57,895 bases of DNA from Alistipes sp. (GTDB lineage: Bacteria > Bacteroidota > Bacteroidia > Bacteroidales > Rikenellaceae). Below the pieces are notes generated by a model. The model saw only the letters and a program-made list of their open reading frames with translations. It was not told the DNA's origin and did not search any database. The position numbers were made by a program, and so were the translations under genes. Positions 1 to 9,275 of the stretch are shown one piece after another; within the stretch, counting starts at the first letter, position 1; each line of letters starts with the position of its first letter. The stretch spans positions 1 through 57,895 of the forward strand of contig JAJPZH010000144.1 of assembly GCA_021204515.1 (NCBI GenBank), given 5' to 3'.

Positions 1-473
1 CCCCCCTGCGGGCCTCGGATTACCCCCTGACGTTACCCACCTTTCCCACAGCCGCCGTTTGGTTTTCGGGCCGCCGTAAAAAAAACTACTCGACGGCCGC
101 CAAGTTGACGTAAGGCGGTCCCTGCACGGTCGAAACCGTCTCCCAAAACATCCAGCGCAGAAAGTAAGTGCCGACAACCATAAGCGTATTTACGGAAACG
201 GGCCGCTCTTCGGAGAGCGGTCCGTCGTTTTTTTCCGGTTCCGGCCCGAATCCGGCTTTCGGGAGACATTTTCCGAAATAAATCGGCAGACGTCCGACAA
301 ATTTCAGCAGGTTATAATCCGTAAGCGCTCCCGGCCCAAACCCGCCGGACTTTCGCCGAATACTCTTCCCCGACGCCGAATCTGTAATGAAAACCCCGCC
401 GGACCGCACTCCGGGGAGGACTGCGCGGCAAACGAAACTTACGAAGAATGAAGGGATTCGGAAATATTTTTAA
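1..473. other. Left-edge region without an assignable gene
   Basis: Apart from the terminator at 198-234 I cannot assign a gene here. One plus-strand frame is open from the window edge to a stop at 111-113, and a 107-codon minus-strand frame spans 86-409, but that frame is interrupted by the strong plus-strand hairpin and resembles no family I know. The 3' end of an unseen upstream gene, or a small RNA ending at the terminator, are both possible. Confidence 0.4.
198..234 (+). terminator. Intrinsic terminator with UUCG tetraloop
   Basis: A 12-bp stem (ACGGGCCGCTCT against AGAGCGGTCCGT, one G-U wobble) is capped by a UUCG-type loop and followed by CG and seven T. It reads on the plus strand, so it should end a transcript that comes from at or before the left window edge. 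I could not identify that transcript. Confidence 0.75.
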
Positions 474-481
474 TATATTTG
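474..481 (+). promoter_or_regulatory. -7 box of leu operon promoter
   Basis: TATATTTG matches the Bacteroidetes -7 consensus TAnnTTTG and lies 30 bp before the leuA start codon. No clear -33 TTG is seen at the usual spacing. The short leader this predicts (about 25 nt) leaves no room for a leucine leader peptide, unlike the ilv and thr operons nearby. Confidence 0.6.
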
Positions 482-511
482 TTGCCAAGGTTAGTTAGAT
501 CAAGTCCTATT

Positions 512-2032
512 ATGTGCGAAAAACTTTTTATTTTCGACACCACGCTCCGTGACGGCGAGCAGGTGCCGGGCTGTCAGTTGAACACCACCGAGAAGATCGA
601 AGTCGCCAAGCTCCTCGAAAGTCTCGGCGTGGACATCATCGAAGCGGGATTCCCGATTTCCAGCCCCGGAGACTTCAACTCCGTACTCGAAATTTCGAAG
701 GCCGTTTCGGCCCCGACGATCTGCGCGCTCACCCGCGCCGTAAAAAAAGACATCGACGTCGCCGCCGACGCCCTGCGGCTGGCCAAGCACAAGCGCATCC
801 ACACCGGAATCGGCGTATCGCCCCAGCATATCTACGACAAACTGCGCTCGACGCCCGAGAAGATCATCGAATCGGCCGTCGAAGCGGTGAAATACGCCAA
901 GCGCTACGTCGAAGACGTCGAGTTCTACGCCGAAGACGCCGGGCGCGCCGATCCGGAATACCTCGCCCGCGTGATCGAAGCGGTCATCGCGGCCGGCGCC
1001 ACGGTGGTCAATATTCCCGACACCACGGGCTACTGCCTGCCCGGCGAATACGGCGCGAAGATCAAATACCTCGTCGATCACGTCTCCAACATCGACCGGG
1101 CGATCATCTCGACCCACTGCCACAACGATCTGGGCATGGCCACGGCCAACACCCTGAGCGGCATCCTCAACGGCGCGCGGCAGGCCGAGGTGACGATCAA
1201 CGGCATCGGCGAACGCGCGGGCAACACCTCGCTCGAAGAGGTGGTGATGACCCTGCGCTGCCACAAGGAACTCGCCGTCGATACGAACATCGACGCACAG
1301 CTCATCACCAAGGCTTCGCACCTCGTGTCGAGCCTGATGAACATGCCCGTACAGCCCAACAAGGCGATCGTCGGCCGCAACGCCTTCGCCCACTCGTCGG
1401 GCATCCATCAGGACGGCGTGCTGAAAGACCGCCAGACCTACGAGATCATCGACCCGCAGGACGTCGGGCTCAACCAGTCGGTCATCGCCCTGACGGCCCG
1501 CAGCGGCCGCGCGGCGCTCGTGCACCGGCTCGAACTGCTCGGCTACAACCTCACGCAGGAAGAGCTGGACGACACCTACGCCAAGTTCCTCGAACTGGCC
1601 GACAGGAAGAAGGAGATACACGATTACGACCTGCTGTATCTGGTGGGCGACATCGACCGCATGAAACAGCAGTCCGTTTCGCTCAAGTTCCTGCAGGTGA
1701 CCACCGGAACGCTCGTTCCGACGGCGACCGTGGTGCTGAAGTTCGGCGACCACGAACGCATGGCCATCGCCACGGGCAACGGCCCGGTGGATGCGGCCGT
1801 GTCGGCCATCAAGACCCTTATCAACGAGAAGGTCGTGCTCACGGAGTTCCTCATGCAGGCCATCACCAAGGGATCGAACGACGTGGGCCGCGTACACGTA
1901 CAGGTGCAGTGCGGCAGCCGTACGGTCCACGGATTCGCCGCCCATACCGACACCACGCGGGCGTCGATCGAGGCGTTCCTCGACGCACTGCGCGTACTGA
2001 ACGTAACCGAACGCAAGGAAAAGGAGGCGTAA
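512..2032 (+). CDS. leuA: 2-isopropylmalate synthase
   Basis: First committed enzyme of leucine synthesis: condenses acetyl-CoA with 2-oxoisovalerate to 2-isopropylmalate. The protein begins [17 protein letters not shown], and the DTTLRDGEQ motif is the metal-binding signature of the HMG-CoA-lyase-like TIM barrel. The [13 protein letters not shown] motif and [14 protein letters not shown] follow, and a C-terminal LeuA dimer/allosteric domain takes up about the last 120 residues. Length 506 aa is normal. An upstream TTG at 479 is in frame but lies inside the -7 promoter box, so ATG 512 is chosen. First gene of leuA-leuC-leuD-LeuA2-leuB, with one base between its stop and the leuC start. Confidence 0.96.
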   Translation: MCEKLFIFDTTLRDGEQVPGCQLNTTEKIEVAKLLESLGVDIIEAGFPISSPGDFNSVLEISKAVSAPTICALTRAVKKDIDVAADALRLAKHKRIHTGIGVSPQHIYDKLRSTPEKIIESAVEAVKYAKRYVEDVEFYAEDAGRADPEYLARVIEAVIAAGATVVNIPDTTGYCLPGEYGAKIKYLVDHVSNIDRAIISTHCHNDLGMATANTLSGILNGARQAEVTINGIGERAGNTSLEEVVMTLRCHKELAVDTNIDAQLITKASHLVSSLMNMPVQPNKAIVGRNAFAHSSGIHQDGVLKDRQTYEIIDPQDVGLNQSVIALTARSGRAALVHRLELLGYNLTQEELDDTYAKFLELADRKKEIHDYDLLYLVGDIDRMKQQSVSLKFLQVTTGTLVPTATVVLKFGDHERMAIATGNGPVDAAVSAIKTLINEKVVLTEFLMQAITKGSNDVGRVHVQVQCGSRTVHGFAAHTDTTRASIEAFLDALRVLNVTERKEKEA

Positions 2033-2033
2033 G

Positions 2034-3410
2034 ATGGGAAAGACTCTTCTGGACAAAATATGGGATGCGCACACCGTGCGCACCGAAGACGGAGGACGCT
2101 GCGTGCTCTACATCGACCGGCAGTATATCCACGAGGTGACGTCGCCCGTGGCTTTCGCCGGACTCGAACGGCGCGGTATCGGCGTGGCGCGCCCGGCGCA
2201 GATCACGGCGACGGCCGACCACAACATCCCGACCGTCGATCAGCACCTGCCGATCGCCGAACCGGAATCCCGGCGGCAGGTCGAAGCGCTGGCGGCCAAC
2301 TGCGCCCGGTTCGGCATCGAGCATTTCGGCGTGGGAAACCCCCGGCAGGGCATCGTGCACATCATCGGTCCCGAACTGGGCTTCACGCAGCCGGGTATGA
2401 CCATCGTCTGCGGCGACAGCCACACCTCGACGCACGGAGCGCTGGGCGCCGTGGCGTTCGGCGTGGGGACGTCGGAGGTCGAAATGGTCTTCGCCAGCCA
2501 GTGCATCATCCAGTCCAAGCCGCGGAGCATGCGCATCACCGTAGACGGAGCGCTGCGGCCGGGCGTCGAAGCCAAGGACGTCATCCTCTACATCATCTCC
2601 CGGCTGACCGCCTCGGGCGGCACGGGCTATTTCATCGAATTCGCCGGCGACGCGATCCGCTCCCTCTCGATGGAGGGGCGCATGACCGTCTGCAACATGA
2701 GCATCGAGTGCGGGGCGCGGGGCGGCATGATCGCTCCCGACCAGACCACGTTCGACTACCTCCGCGGCCGCGAACGCGCGCCGCAGGGCGTCGCGTTCGA
2801 TCATGCCGTCGCCCGCTGGCGCGAACTTTACAGCGACGCCGACGCGGTTTTCGACAGGGAATACCGCTTCGACGCCGCCGACATCGCCCCGATGATCACT
2901 TACGGCACCAACCCCGGAATGGGTATGGCCGTCGATGCGGCAATCCCTGCCGACGCTGACCCCAAAGCGCTGAAATACATGGGATTCACCCCCGGCGAAA
3001 AGCTGCTGGGCAAACCGGTCGACTACGTCTTCGTCGGCAGTTGCACCAACGGCCGCATCGAGGACCTGCGCCTTTTCGCACGGCTGGTCGAAGGCCGCCG
3101 CAAGGCCGACGACATAACGGCGTGGATCGTTCCCGGCTCGAAAGGCGTCGAAGCCGCCGCCCGGGCCGAGGGGCTGGACAGGATTCTGGCCGACGCGGGA
3201 TTCGAACTCCGCCAACCGGGTTGCTCGGCCTGTCTGGCGATGAACGCCGACAAGATTCCGGCGGGCAAATACTGCGTTTCGACCTCGAACCGCAACTTCG
3301 AAGGGCGTCAGGGCCCCGGCGCACGGACGATGCTTTCGGGCATCGCGGTAGCCGCCGCCGCTGCCGTCTGCGGACATATCGAAGACCCGCGCAAGGTGTT
3401 CAAATTCTAA
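2034..3410 (+). CDS. leuC: 3-isopropylmalate dehydratase, large subunit
   Basis: Aconitase-family large subunit that, with LeuD, isomerises 2-isopropylmalate to 3-isopropylmalate in leucine synthesis. The start [15 protein letters not shown] is typical of LeuC. The 4Fe-4S cysteines are visible in [13 protein letters not shown] and in the [13 protein letters not shown] stretch near the C terminus, and [12 protein letters not shown] is the family substrate-binding motif. Length 458 aa is as expected. Starts one base after leuA and is followed 11 bp later by leuD, so translation is probably coupled within one operon. Confidence 0.96.
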   Translation: MGKTLLDKIWDAHTVRTEDGGRCVLYIDRQYIHEVTSPVAFAGLERRGIGVARPAQITATADHNIPTVDQHLPIAEPESRRQVEALAANCARFGIEHFGVGNPRQGIVHIIGPELGFTQPGMTIVCGDSHTSTHGALGAVAFGVGTSEVEMVFASQCIIQSKPRSMRITVDGALRPGVEAKDVILYIISRLTASGGTGYFIEFAGDAIRSLSMEGRMTVCNMSIECGARGGMIAPDQTTFDYLRGRERAPQGVAFDHAVARWRELYSDADAVFDREYRFDAADIAPMITYGTNPGMGMAVDAAIPADADPKALKYMGFTPGEKLLGKPVDYVFVGSCTNGRIEDLRLFARLVEGRRKADDITAWIVPGSKGVEAAARAEGLDRILADAGFELRQPGCSACLAMNADKIPAGKYCVSTSNRNFEGRQGPGARTMLSGIAVAAAAAVCGHIEDPRKVFKF

Positions 3411-3421
3411 AATGCAAAAAA

Positions 3422-4015
3422 ATGGCTATTCCCAAATTCGAAACTTTCACGTCGGGGGCGGTGCCCGTCCGCACGGAAAACATAGACACCGACCAGATCA
3501 TCCCGGCGCGTTTTCTGAAAGCCACCGAGCGCAAGGGATTCGGCGACAACCTCTTCCGCGACTGGCGTTACGACGCCGAAGGCCGGAAGGTCGCTTCGTT
3601 CCCGCTCAACGACAGCCGCTACGGGGGCCGCATACTGGTCGCAGGCCGCAACTTCGGGTGCGGCAGTTCGCGCGAGCACGCCGCATGGGCCATCGCCGAC
3701 TACGGCTTCCGCGTCGTGGTATCGAGCTTCTTCGCCGACATCTTCCGCAACAACGCCCTCAACAACGGTCTGCTGCCGATCACGGTGAGCGACGACTTCC
3801 TCGCGGCGGTCTTCGCCGCCATAGACGACGATCCCGCGGCCCGTTTCACGGTCGATCTGGAGCGGCAGACGCTGACCGTCGAAGCCACGGGCCGCAGCGA
3901 ACGGTTCGAGATCGACGCTTACAAAAAACGCTGCCTGCAGAACGGCTACGACGACGTGGATTACCTGTGCAGCATCGCCGACCAGATCCGACGGTTCGAA
4001 GCCGCCCGAAAATAG
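3422..4015 (+). CDS. leuD: 3-isopropylmalate dehydratase, small subunit
   Basis: Small (swivel-domain) subunit of isopropylmalate isomerase, partner of LeuC. Begins [46 protein letters not shown] and [14 protein letters not shown] are the diagnostic motifs. Length 197 aa matches LeuD. The reading frame is open well upstream through leuC, but ATG 3422, 11 bp after the leuC stop, gives the normal N terminus. Next gene starts 9 bp after its stop. Confidence 0.95.
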   Translation: MAIPKFETFTSGAVPVRTENIDTDQIIPARFLKATERKGFGDNLFRDWRYDAEGRKVASFPLNDSRYGGRILVAGRNFGCGSSREHAAWAIADYGFRVVVSSFFADIFRNNALNNGLLPITVSDDFLAAVFAAIDDDPAARFTVDLERQTLTVEATGRSERFEIDAYKKRCLQNGYDDVDYLCSIADQIRRFEAARK

Positions 4016-4024
4016 CCCGCGACG

Positions 4025-5566
4025 ATGCTTCCCCCGGTCGAAATAATGGATACCACGCTGCGCGACGGCGAGCAGACGTCGGGCGTTTCGTTCAACGCCC
4101 GCGAAAAGCTCTCCATCGCCCGGCTGCTGCTGGAAGAACTGCGCGTCAGCCGCATCGAGATCGCCTCGGCGCGGGTCTCGCAGGGCGAACAGGAGGCCGT
4201 GCGGCGCATCGCCGAATGGGCCGCCTCCAAAGGCTACACCGACCGCATCGAGGCGCTGGGATTCATCGACGGCGGCATATCCCTCGACTGGCTCGGCGAC
4301 GCCGGATGCCGCGTGGTGAACCTGCTGACCAAAGGGTCGCTCAAACACTGCCGCGAACAGCTCCGCCGCACGCCCGAAGAGCACCTCGGCGACATCCGCG
4401 CCACGATCGACCGGGCCGTCGCGCGGGGCATGCGGGTAAACGTCTATCTGGAAGACTGGTCCAACGGCATGCAGCATTCGCCGGAGTATGTCTACGCCAT
4501 GTTCGACGCACTGGCCGACGCTCCCGTGCAGCGTTTCATGTGCCCCGACACGCTGGGCGTGCTCGACCCCTACGCCACCGAACGGTTCTGCCGCGATCTG
4601 GTGCGGCGCTATCCGCACCTGCGCTTCGACTTCCACGCCCACAACGACTACGATCTGGCCGTCGCCAATACCGCCGCGGCCGTGAAAGCCGGATTCCACG
4701 GGGTTCACGTCACGGTAAACGGGCTGGGCGAACGGGCCGGGAACGCCCCGCTGTCGAGCACGGTCGCCGTCCTGCATGACCGCCTGCACCGCGCCACCGG
4801 CATCGACGAAACGAAGATCAACCACGTCAGCCGCATGGTCGAAACCTACACCGGCATCCGCATTCCCGCCAACCGTCCGATCGTCGGCGAAAGCGTCTTC
4901 ACGCAGTGCGCCGGCATCCACGCCGACGGCGACAACAAGAACAACCTCTACTTCAACGAACTGCTCCCCGAACGGTTCGGCCGCGTCCGCGAATACGCCC
5001 TCGGCAAGACCTCGGGCAAGGCCAACATCATGAAGAACCTCGAAACGCTGGGTATCGACCTCGACGAGGCTTCGATGCGCAAGGTGACCGAACGGGTGGT
5101 CGAGCTGAGCGACAAGAAGGAGATAGTGACCACCGAGGACCTGCCCTACATCATCGCCGACGTACTGCGGTACGATCTGGCCGAGAATCCGGTCCGCATT
5201 CTCAATTACAGCCTTTCGCTGGCGCAGGGACTGCATCCCGCGGCTTCGCTCAAGATCGAGATCAACGGACGGGAATACGAGCAGACCTCGGCCGGCAACG
5301 GCCAGTACGACGCCTTCATGCGGGCGCTGCGGCAAATCTACGAGCGCCAGCTCCGGCGCGAATTCCCGATGCTGCGCAACTACACCGTCTCGATTCCGCC
5401 CGGCGGCCGCACCGACGCCTTCGTGCAGACCATCATCACGTGGGAAATGGGCGGCAAGGTATTCAAAACGCGCGGTCTGGATGCCGACCAGACCGAAGCC
5501 GCCATCAAGGCGACGATCAAAATGCTGAACATAATCAAAACAAACTATAACGACCATGGATGTTAA
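4025..5566 (+). CDS. Second 2-isopropylmalate synthase-like enzyme (possible citramalate synthase)
   Basis: A second member of the LeuA/CimA acyltransferase family (513 aa). It has [17 protein letters not shown] near the N terminus, DFHAHNDYDLAVANT as the metal-binding histidine motif, GLGERAGNAPLSS, and a C-terminal LeuA dimer domain. It is clearly divergent from the first leuA of the operon. Bacteroides genomes, as I recall, keep the same order leuA-leuC-leuD-this gene-leuB. Family members use either 2-oxoisovalerate or pyruvate (citramalate synthase, the threonine-independent route to isoleucine). LeuC, LeuD and LeuB can process citramalate-derived intermediates as well, which makes a CimA role reasonable, but substrate specificity cannot be decided from sequence alone. 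Overlaps leuB by 11 bp. Confidence 0.85.
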   Translation: MLPPVEIMDTTLRDGEQTSGVSFNAREKLSIARLLLEELRVSRIEIASARVSQGEQEAVRRIAEWAASKGYTDRIEALGFIDGGISLDWLGDAGCRVVNLLTKGSLKHCREQLRRTPEEHLGDIRATIDRAVARGMRVNVYLEDWSNGMQHSPEYVYAMFDALADAPVQRFMCPDTLGVLDPYATERFCRDLVRRYPHLRFDFHAHNDYDLAVANTAAAVKAGFHGVHVTVNGLGERAGNAPLSSTVAVLHDRLHRATGIDETKINHVSRMVETYTGIRIPANRPIVGESVFTQCAGIHADGDNKNNLYFNELLPERFGRVREYALGKTSGKANIMKNLETLGIDLDEASMRKVTERVVELSDKKEIVTTEDLPYIIADVLRYDLAENPVRILNYSLSLAQGLHPAASLKIEINGREYEQTSAGNGQYDAFMRALRQIYERQLRREFPMLRNYTVSIPPGGRTDAFVQTIITWEMGGKVFKTRGLDADQTEAAIKATIKMLNIIKTNYNDHGC

Positions 5567-6617
5567 CATAGCCCTTTTAGCCGGCGACGGCATCGGTCCC
5601 GAGATCATCGCACAGGCCGTCAAGGCGCTGGACCGCGTCGCACAGAAGTATGCGCACAGCTTCGCCTACCGCGAAGCGCTGGTAGGCGCCTGCGCCATCG
5701 ACGCCACGGGAGACCCCTACCCCGACGAAACGCACCAAATCTGCCGCGAAGCCGACGCCGTACTGTTCGGCGCCATCGGCGACCCCAAATACGACAACGA
5801 CCCCAAGGCGCCGGTACGCCCCGAACAGGGGCTGCTGCGCATGCGCAAATCGCTGGGGCTGTTCGCCAACCTGCGCCCCATCGCGCTCTTCGACACGCTG
5901 GCCGACCGCTCGCCGCTCAAGGCCGAGGTGGTGCGGGGCACCGACTTCGTTTGCGTCCGCGAACTGACGGGCGGCATCTATTTCGGACGGCCGCAGGGCC
6001 GCGACGAAGGGGGCGACCGGGCCGTGGACACCTGCACCTACTCGAGGCAGGAGATCGAGCGCGTGCTGCACGTGGCCTTCCGGCTGGCCATGAGCCGCCG
6101 CCGTCGCCTGACGGTGGTCGATAAGGCCAACGTCCTCGAAACCTCGCGCTTCTGGCGCGAGATCGCCCAGCAGCTCGCGCCCCAGTACCCCGAAGTGGAG
6201 ATGGATTTCATGTTCGTGGACAACGCCGCGATGCAGATCATCCGCCAGCCGACTCACTTCGACGTGATCGTCACCGAAAACATGTTCGGCGACATCCTTA
6301 CCGACGAAGCCAGCGTCATCAGCGGTTCGCTCGGCATGCTTCCGTCGGCGAGCGTAGGGGCCGAAGTGGCGCTTTTCGAGCCGATCCACGGCTCCTATCC
6401 GCAGGCCGCGGGCAAGAACATCGCCAATCCGATGGCCGCGATCCTCTCGGCCGCCATGCTGCTCGAACACTTGGGGTTGGTTGCCGAAGGAAGCGCCGTC
6501 CGCGACGCCGTAAACCGGGCGCTCACCGAAGGGATCGTCACCGAGGACCTCGCCGCGCAGGGCGAGCGGCGCTATTCGACCTCCGAGGTCGGGGACTTCA
6601 TCGCCGCGCATATTTAG
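5556..6617 (+). CDS. leuB: 3-isopropylmalate dehydrogenase
   Basis: Oxidatively decarboxylates 3-isopropylmalate to 2-oxoisocaproate with NAD. MDVNIALLAGDGIGPEI is the standard N terminus of the isocitrate/isopropylmalate dehydrogenase family. Family motifs FGAIGDPKYDN, LRMRKSLGLFANLRP, the VDKANVLETSRFWR lysine-containing segment and FGDILTDEASVISGSLGMLPSA are all present. 353 aa is full length. The start codon lies inside the end of the preceding gene (11-bp overlap), so translational coupling is likely. Last gene of the operon; a bidirectional terminator follows at about 6691. Confidence 0.96.
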   Translation: MDVNIALLAGDGIGPEIIAQAVKALDRVAQKYAHSFAYREALVGACAIDATGDPYPDETHQICREADAVLFGAIGDPKYDNDPKAPVRPEQGLLRMRKSLGLFANLRPIALFDTLADRSPLKAEVVRGTDFVCVRELTGGIYFGRPQGRDEGGDRAVDTCTYSRQEIERVLHVAFRLAMSRRRRLTVVDKANVLETSRFWREIAQQLAPQYPEVEMDFMFVDNAAMQIIRQPTHFDVIVTENMFGDILTDEASVISGSLGMLPSASVGAEVALFEPIHGSYPQAAGKNIANPMAAILSAAMLLEHLGLVAEGSAVRDAVNRALTEGIVTEDLAAQGERRYSTSEVGDFIAAHI

Positions 6618-6619
6618 CC

Positions 6620-6690
6620 GGAAATCCCGCACGCAAAAGGAGAGCCACGCACAAAAAGGGAATCCCGCACGCGAACCGGAAATCCCGCAC
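6620..6690. repeat. Three short direct repeats GGRAATCCCGCAC
   Basis: GGAAATCCCGCACGC (6620), GGGAATCCCGCACGC (6658) and GGAAATCCCGCAC (6678) sit between the leuB stop and the terminator. Spacing is 38 then 20 bp. No function is evident. Confidence 0.7.
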
Positions 6691-6729
6691 AAAAAAAGGG
6701 CTGCAACCGCCGTGTTGCAACCCTTTTTT
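6691..6729. terminator. Bidirectional terminator between leuB and thrC
   Basis: A-rich run and GGG, then TGCAAC-loop-GTTGCA, then CCC and six T form a near-perfect inverted repeat with A/T tracts on both sides. It can end leu transcripts from the left and thr transcripts from the right. Confidence 0.85.
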
Positions 6730-6801
6730 CATTTCCATTCTTCCCGGCATTTCGGGGCGAGGCGTCGGCTCCGGACACCCAAGCGGAGCGCACCGGGAGA
6801 C

Positions 6802-8091
6802 TCACACTCCGGCGACGTACTCCTCCAGTGCCCCGAGATCCACAGCCAGCGGCTCCGAAACCCGCGGACGCTTCGCCAGTTCGGCAAGCCGCGGGGGCAG
6901 CGGCACCTTCGCTCCGGTCACGGGCGAGATGACCTCGCCGAACTTGGCCGGGTGGGCCGTCGAAAGGTAGAATCCCGGCCTGCCGCAGGCCACGGAAGCC
7001 GCATAGCCCACGGCGCTGTGCGGATCGGATAGATAACCGTAATTCCGGTACAGCCCGTCGATCGTGCGGCGGATCATGGCGTCGTCGCACCGAAATCCCT
7101 GCAATTCGCCGCGCAGGGCGTCCGCATCGCCGCCGCACAGCCACATCATACGCTCGAAGTTGCTCGGCGCGCCGACGTCCATCGCATTGGCCAGCGTCCG
7201 CACCGACGGCCGCGGACGGTAATCGCCCGTCCGCAGGAATTCGGGCACCACGTCGTTGGCGTTCGACGCCGCGACGAAGCCGCCGAGGGGCAGTCCCATG
7301 CGGCGCGCCAGCATGCCGGCCGAGAGGTTGCCGTAATTGCCGCTCGGCACCACGACCACCGGATTTTCGCCGCCCGACGCCTGCCGCCACTGGAAATACC
7401 CGTAGAAGTAATAGAACGCCTGCGGAATCCACCGCAGGAGGTTGATCGAATTGGCCGACGATACCCGGCGAACGGCCCTGAAGGAGCTGTCCGCGAACAG
7501 CTCCTTGACCAGCCGCTGGCAGTCGTCGAAGGTTCCGGCCACGCGCAGCGGATGGATATTGCCGCCGAGCGCGGTCATCTGACACTCCTGCAGGCGGCTG
7601 ATCTTCCCTTCGGGATAGAGCAGCACCACCTCGACGCCCGGCACGTCGTAGAAACCGTGCGCCACGGCGCTGCCCGTGTCGCCCGACGTCGCCGTCAGGA
7701 TCACCAGCTTGTCGTCCGCGCCGCCCAGCAGGCCGACCATGCGGCCCATGAATCCGGCGCCGAAGTCCTTGAACGCGAAGGTCGGGCCGTGGAACAGCTC
7801 CAGCGTATAGCGGCTTCCGACCGCACGCAGGGGAACCTGAAAATCGTAGATGCGGCCGATCTCCCGCTGCAAAATCCCGGCGTCGATATCTTCGCCGAAG
7901 AACAGTCCGGCCAGATACCCCGCCATCGCGGCATAGGATTCCCCGGCCAACCGCTCCGCGACCGTCATATCCGCCTGCGGAATCCGTTCGGGGACGAACA
8001 GGCCCCCGTCGGGCGCCAGTCCCGCCTCGACGGCTTCGCGCAGCGAACAGGGCCGTGCATGTGCTTTGTCTCTCGTGCTGTAGTATTTCAT
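6802..8091 (-). CDS. thrC: Threonine synthase
   Basis: PLP enzyme converting O-phosphohomoserine to threonine, the last step of the pathway. Starts MKYYSTRDKAHARPCSLREAV, the usual N terminus; the frame is open upstream, but ATG 8091 gives the family start. The PLP lysine is in FHGPTFAFKDFGAGF, and the phosphate-binding glycines are in ATSGDTGSA. 429 aa is typical of the short bacterial form. Follows thrB by 16 bp. No thrA or aspartokinase is in the window, so only the last two steps are encoded here. Confidence 0.95.
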   Translation of the reverse strand: MKYYSTRDKAHARPCSLREAVEAGLAPDGGLFVPERIPQADMTVAERLAGESYAAMAGYLAGLFFGEDIDAGILQREIGRIYDFQVPLRAVGSRYTLELFHGPTFAFKDFGAGFMGRMVGLLGGADDKLVILTATSGDTGSAVAHGFYDVPGVEVVLLYPEGKISRLQECQMTALGGNIHPLRVAGTFDDCQRLVKELFADSSFRAVRRVSSANSINLLRWIPQAFYYFYGYFQWRQASGGENPVVVVPSGNYGNLSAGMLARRMGLPLGGFVAASNANDVVPEFLRTGDYRPRPSVRTLANAMDVGAPSNFERMMWLCGGDADALRGELQGFRCDDAMIRRTIDGLYRNYGYLSDPHSAVGYAASVACGRPGFYLSTAHPAKFGEVISPVTGAKVPLPPRLAELAKRPRVSEPLAVDLGALEEYVAGV

Positions 8092-8107
8092 GGTTTTTCC
8101 TCTTTTC

Positions 8108-9034
8108 TTATTCTTCGATTCGCGCACCGCGGTTCGACACGCGGCCCGCATAGATGTTGCAGCCGATTCCCAGCCCGGCGAAGTGGCTCTTCATCCGTTC
8201 GGCGACCCGTTCCGAGACCGACCGGTCGGCGGCCAGCGCAAAGACCGAAGGTCCCGATCCGGCGATATTCATGGCCAGAGCGCCTTCGGAGAGCACATCC
8301 TCCTTCAAACGGTCGTAACCGGGAATGAATCCCTTGCGGTAAGGCTCCGCGACGACGTCGTGCATCGAACGGCCGATCAGCGCCACGTCGCCCAGCGCCA
8401 ATCCGGCGACAAGGCCGCCGACATTGCCCCACTGCGTAACGGCATGCGCCATTGGAATCTCGCGGGGCAGCACCTCGCGCGCCTCCTTGGTGCCGACCAC
8501 GATGTCGGGATGCGCCACGGCGTAGAAAAAGTCGTCGGGCACCGGCAGGCGGATGATGTCCAGCGGCCCGTACCCGCGGATCAGCACCACGCCGCCCAGC
8601 AGGGCCGGACCGACGTTGTCGGCATGGGGCGTGCCGCCGATCAGCGCTTCGCCCATCATGGCGAACTCCACCAGCCGTTCCGCAGAAAAGGGACGGCCCA
8701 GCAGCTCGTTCAGCCCGTAGACGGCGGCGGCCGACGAGGCGGCGCTCGATCCGATGCCGCTTCCGGGGGCTATCTTTTCGAGGATCGTGATTTCGACCCG
8801 CACGGGCTGTCCGTACGCATCGAGCAAGGCCGTGACGGCCGGAGTTATGACGTTGTCTTCGGGTTTTTCGGGAAGCTTCTTCCCGCTCTCGTTGCGGATC
8901 TCAAGCCCGCCCGCGCCCGCTTCGGCGCCGACCTCGATCCGGTCGCCCACGCCGTCGAGCGTCAAGCCCATGATGTCGAAGCCGCAACCCAGATTCGCCA
9001 CCGTTCCGGGGGCGAAAACCTTGATATGTTTCAT
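8108..9034 (-). CDS. thrB: Homoserine kinase
   Basis: GHMP-family kinase that phosphorylates homoserine. The ATP-binding GHMP motif is seen as EKIAPGSGIGSSAASSAAA; the N terminus MKHIKVFAPGTVANLGCGFDIMGL is characteristic of ThrB, and the C-terminal AMNIAGSGPSVFAL is the second glycine-rich motif. 308 aa is full length. First structural gene of the thrB-thrC operon. About 110 bp upstream lies a Thr-rich leader peptide with an overlapping terminator hairpin, so expression is probably attenuated by charged tRNA-Thr. Confidence 0.95.
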   Translation of the reverse strand: MKHIKVFAPGTVANLGCGFDIMGLTLDGVGDRIEVGAEAGAGGLEIRNESGKKLPEKPEDNVITPAVTALLDAYGQPVRVEITILEKIAPGSGIGSSAASSAAAVYGLNELLGRPFSAERLVEFAMMGEALIGGTPHADNVGPALLGGVVLIRGYGPLDIIRLPVPDDFFYAVAHPDIVVGTKEAREVLPREIPMAHAVTQWGNVGGLVAGLALGDVALIGRSMHDVVAEPYRKGFIPGYDRLKEDVLSEGALAMNIAGSGPSVFALAADRSVSERVAERMKSHFAGLGIGCNIYAGRVSNRGARIEE

Positions 9035-9120
9035 GGTAAAATCTTCTTTGAATTAAACTGCCTCTGATTGAAAATCCGGGTTTCCGCCCCGGCAGCCTCG
9101 GCCGGGTGTGCATACGCAGA

Positions 9121-9152
9121 TGCTTCTGACGGAAAAAAACAAACTAAACCCC
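9121..9152 (-). terminator. Attenuator terminator of thr operon
   Basis: Read on the minus strand: CTA, bulged C, AACCCC, loop TGTG, GGGGTT, TAG, then TTTGTTTTTTT. The stem overlaps the last codons and the stop codon of the leader peptide and is followed by a strong U-tract, about 95 bp before thrB. This is an intrinsic terminator placed where an attenuator should be. Confidence 0.8.
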
Positions 9153-9263
9153 CACAGGGGTTGTAGTTGTAGCGGCAGTCGCGGAAATAACAGAGACGGC
9201 GGCATACGCCGTCGGAGCGCAGGCGTTCCCGCACTCTCCGAACATCGTATGATTCCGTTTCAT
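9144..9263 (-). CDS. Threonine-rich leader peptide (thrL-like)
   Basis: Short ORF read from ATG 9263 (39 codons) or from the in-frame ATG 9245 (33 codons). Its C-terminal stretch is ISATAATTTTPVGV, with five threonine codons in the seven codons ACT-GCC-GCT-ACA-ACT-ACA-ACC, immediately followed by the attenuator hairpin. A second hairpin (GACGGCG-N5-CGCCGTC, 9195-9213) lies inside the peptide gene upstream of the Thr codons and could act as the pause structure. The predicted transcription start, about 9271, leaves little leader before ATG 9263, so 9245 may be the real start. Role by analogy with enterobacterial thrL: ribosome stalling at Thr codons when threonyl-tRNA is scarce favours read-through into thrB-thrC. 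Confidence 0.75.
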   Translation of the reverse strand: MKRNHTMFGECGNACAPTAYAAVSVISATAATTTTPVGV

Positions 9264-9275
9264 ATCCATCAGGGG

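Noticed and set aside
86..409. 107-codon minus-strand ORF at the left edge
   Set aside because: It resembles no known family and is crossed by a strong plus-strand terminator; coding cannot be supported.
449..499. Short ORF before leuA as a possible leucine leader peptide
   Set aside because: Its product ([16 protein letters not shown]) has no leucine, it overlaps the predicted -7 box, and no terminator/antiterminator pair follows.
500..2083. Long minus-strand open frame opposite leuA (and similar long frames opposite leuC, ilvD, ilvB, thrB, asnB, kbl, the two-component genes and others)
   Set aside because: High GC content with biased codon use leaves antisense frames open; the predicted proteins are Arg/Gly/Val/Asp-rich without family features, whereas the other strand encodes recognisable enzymes.
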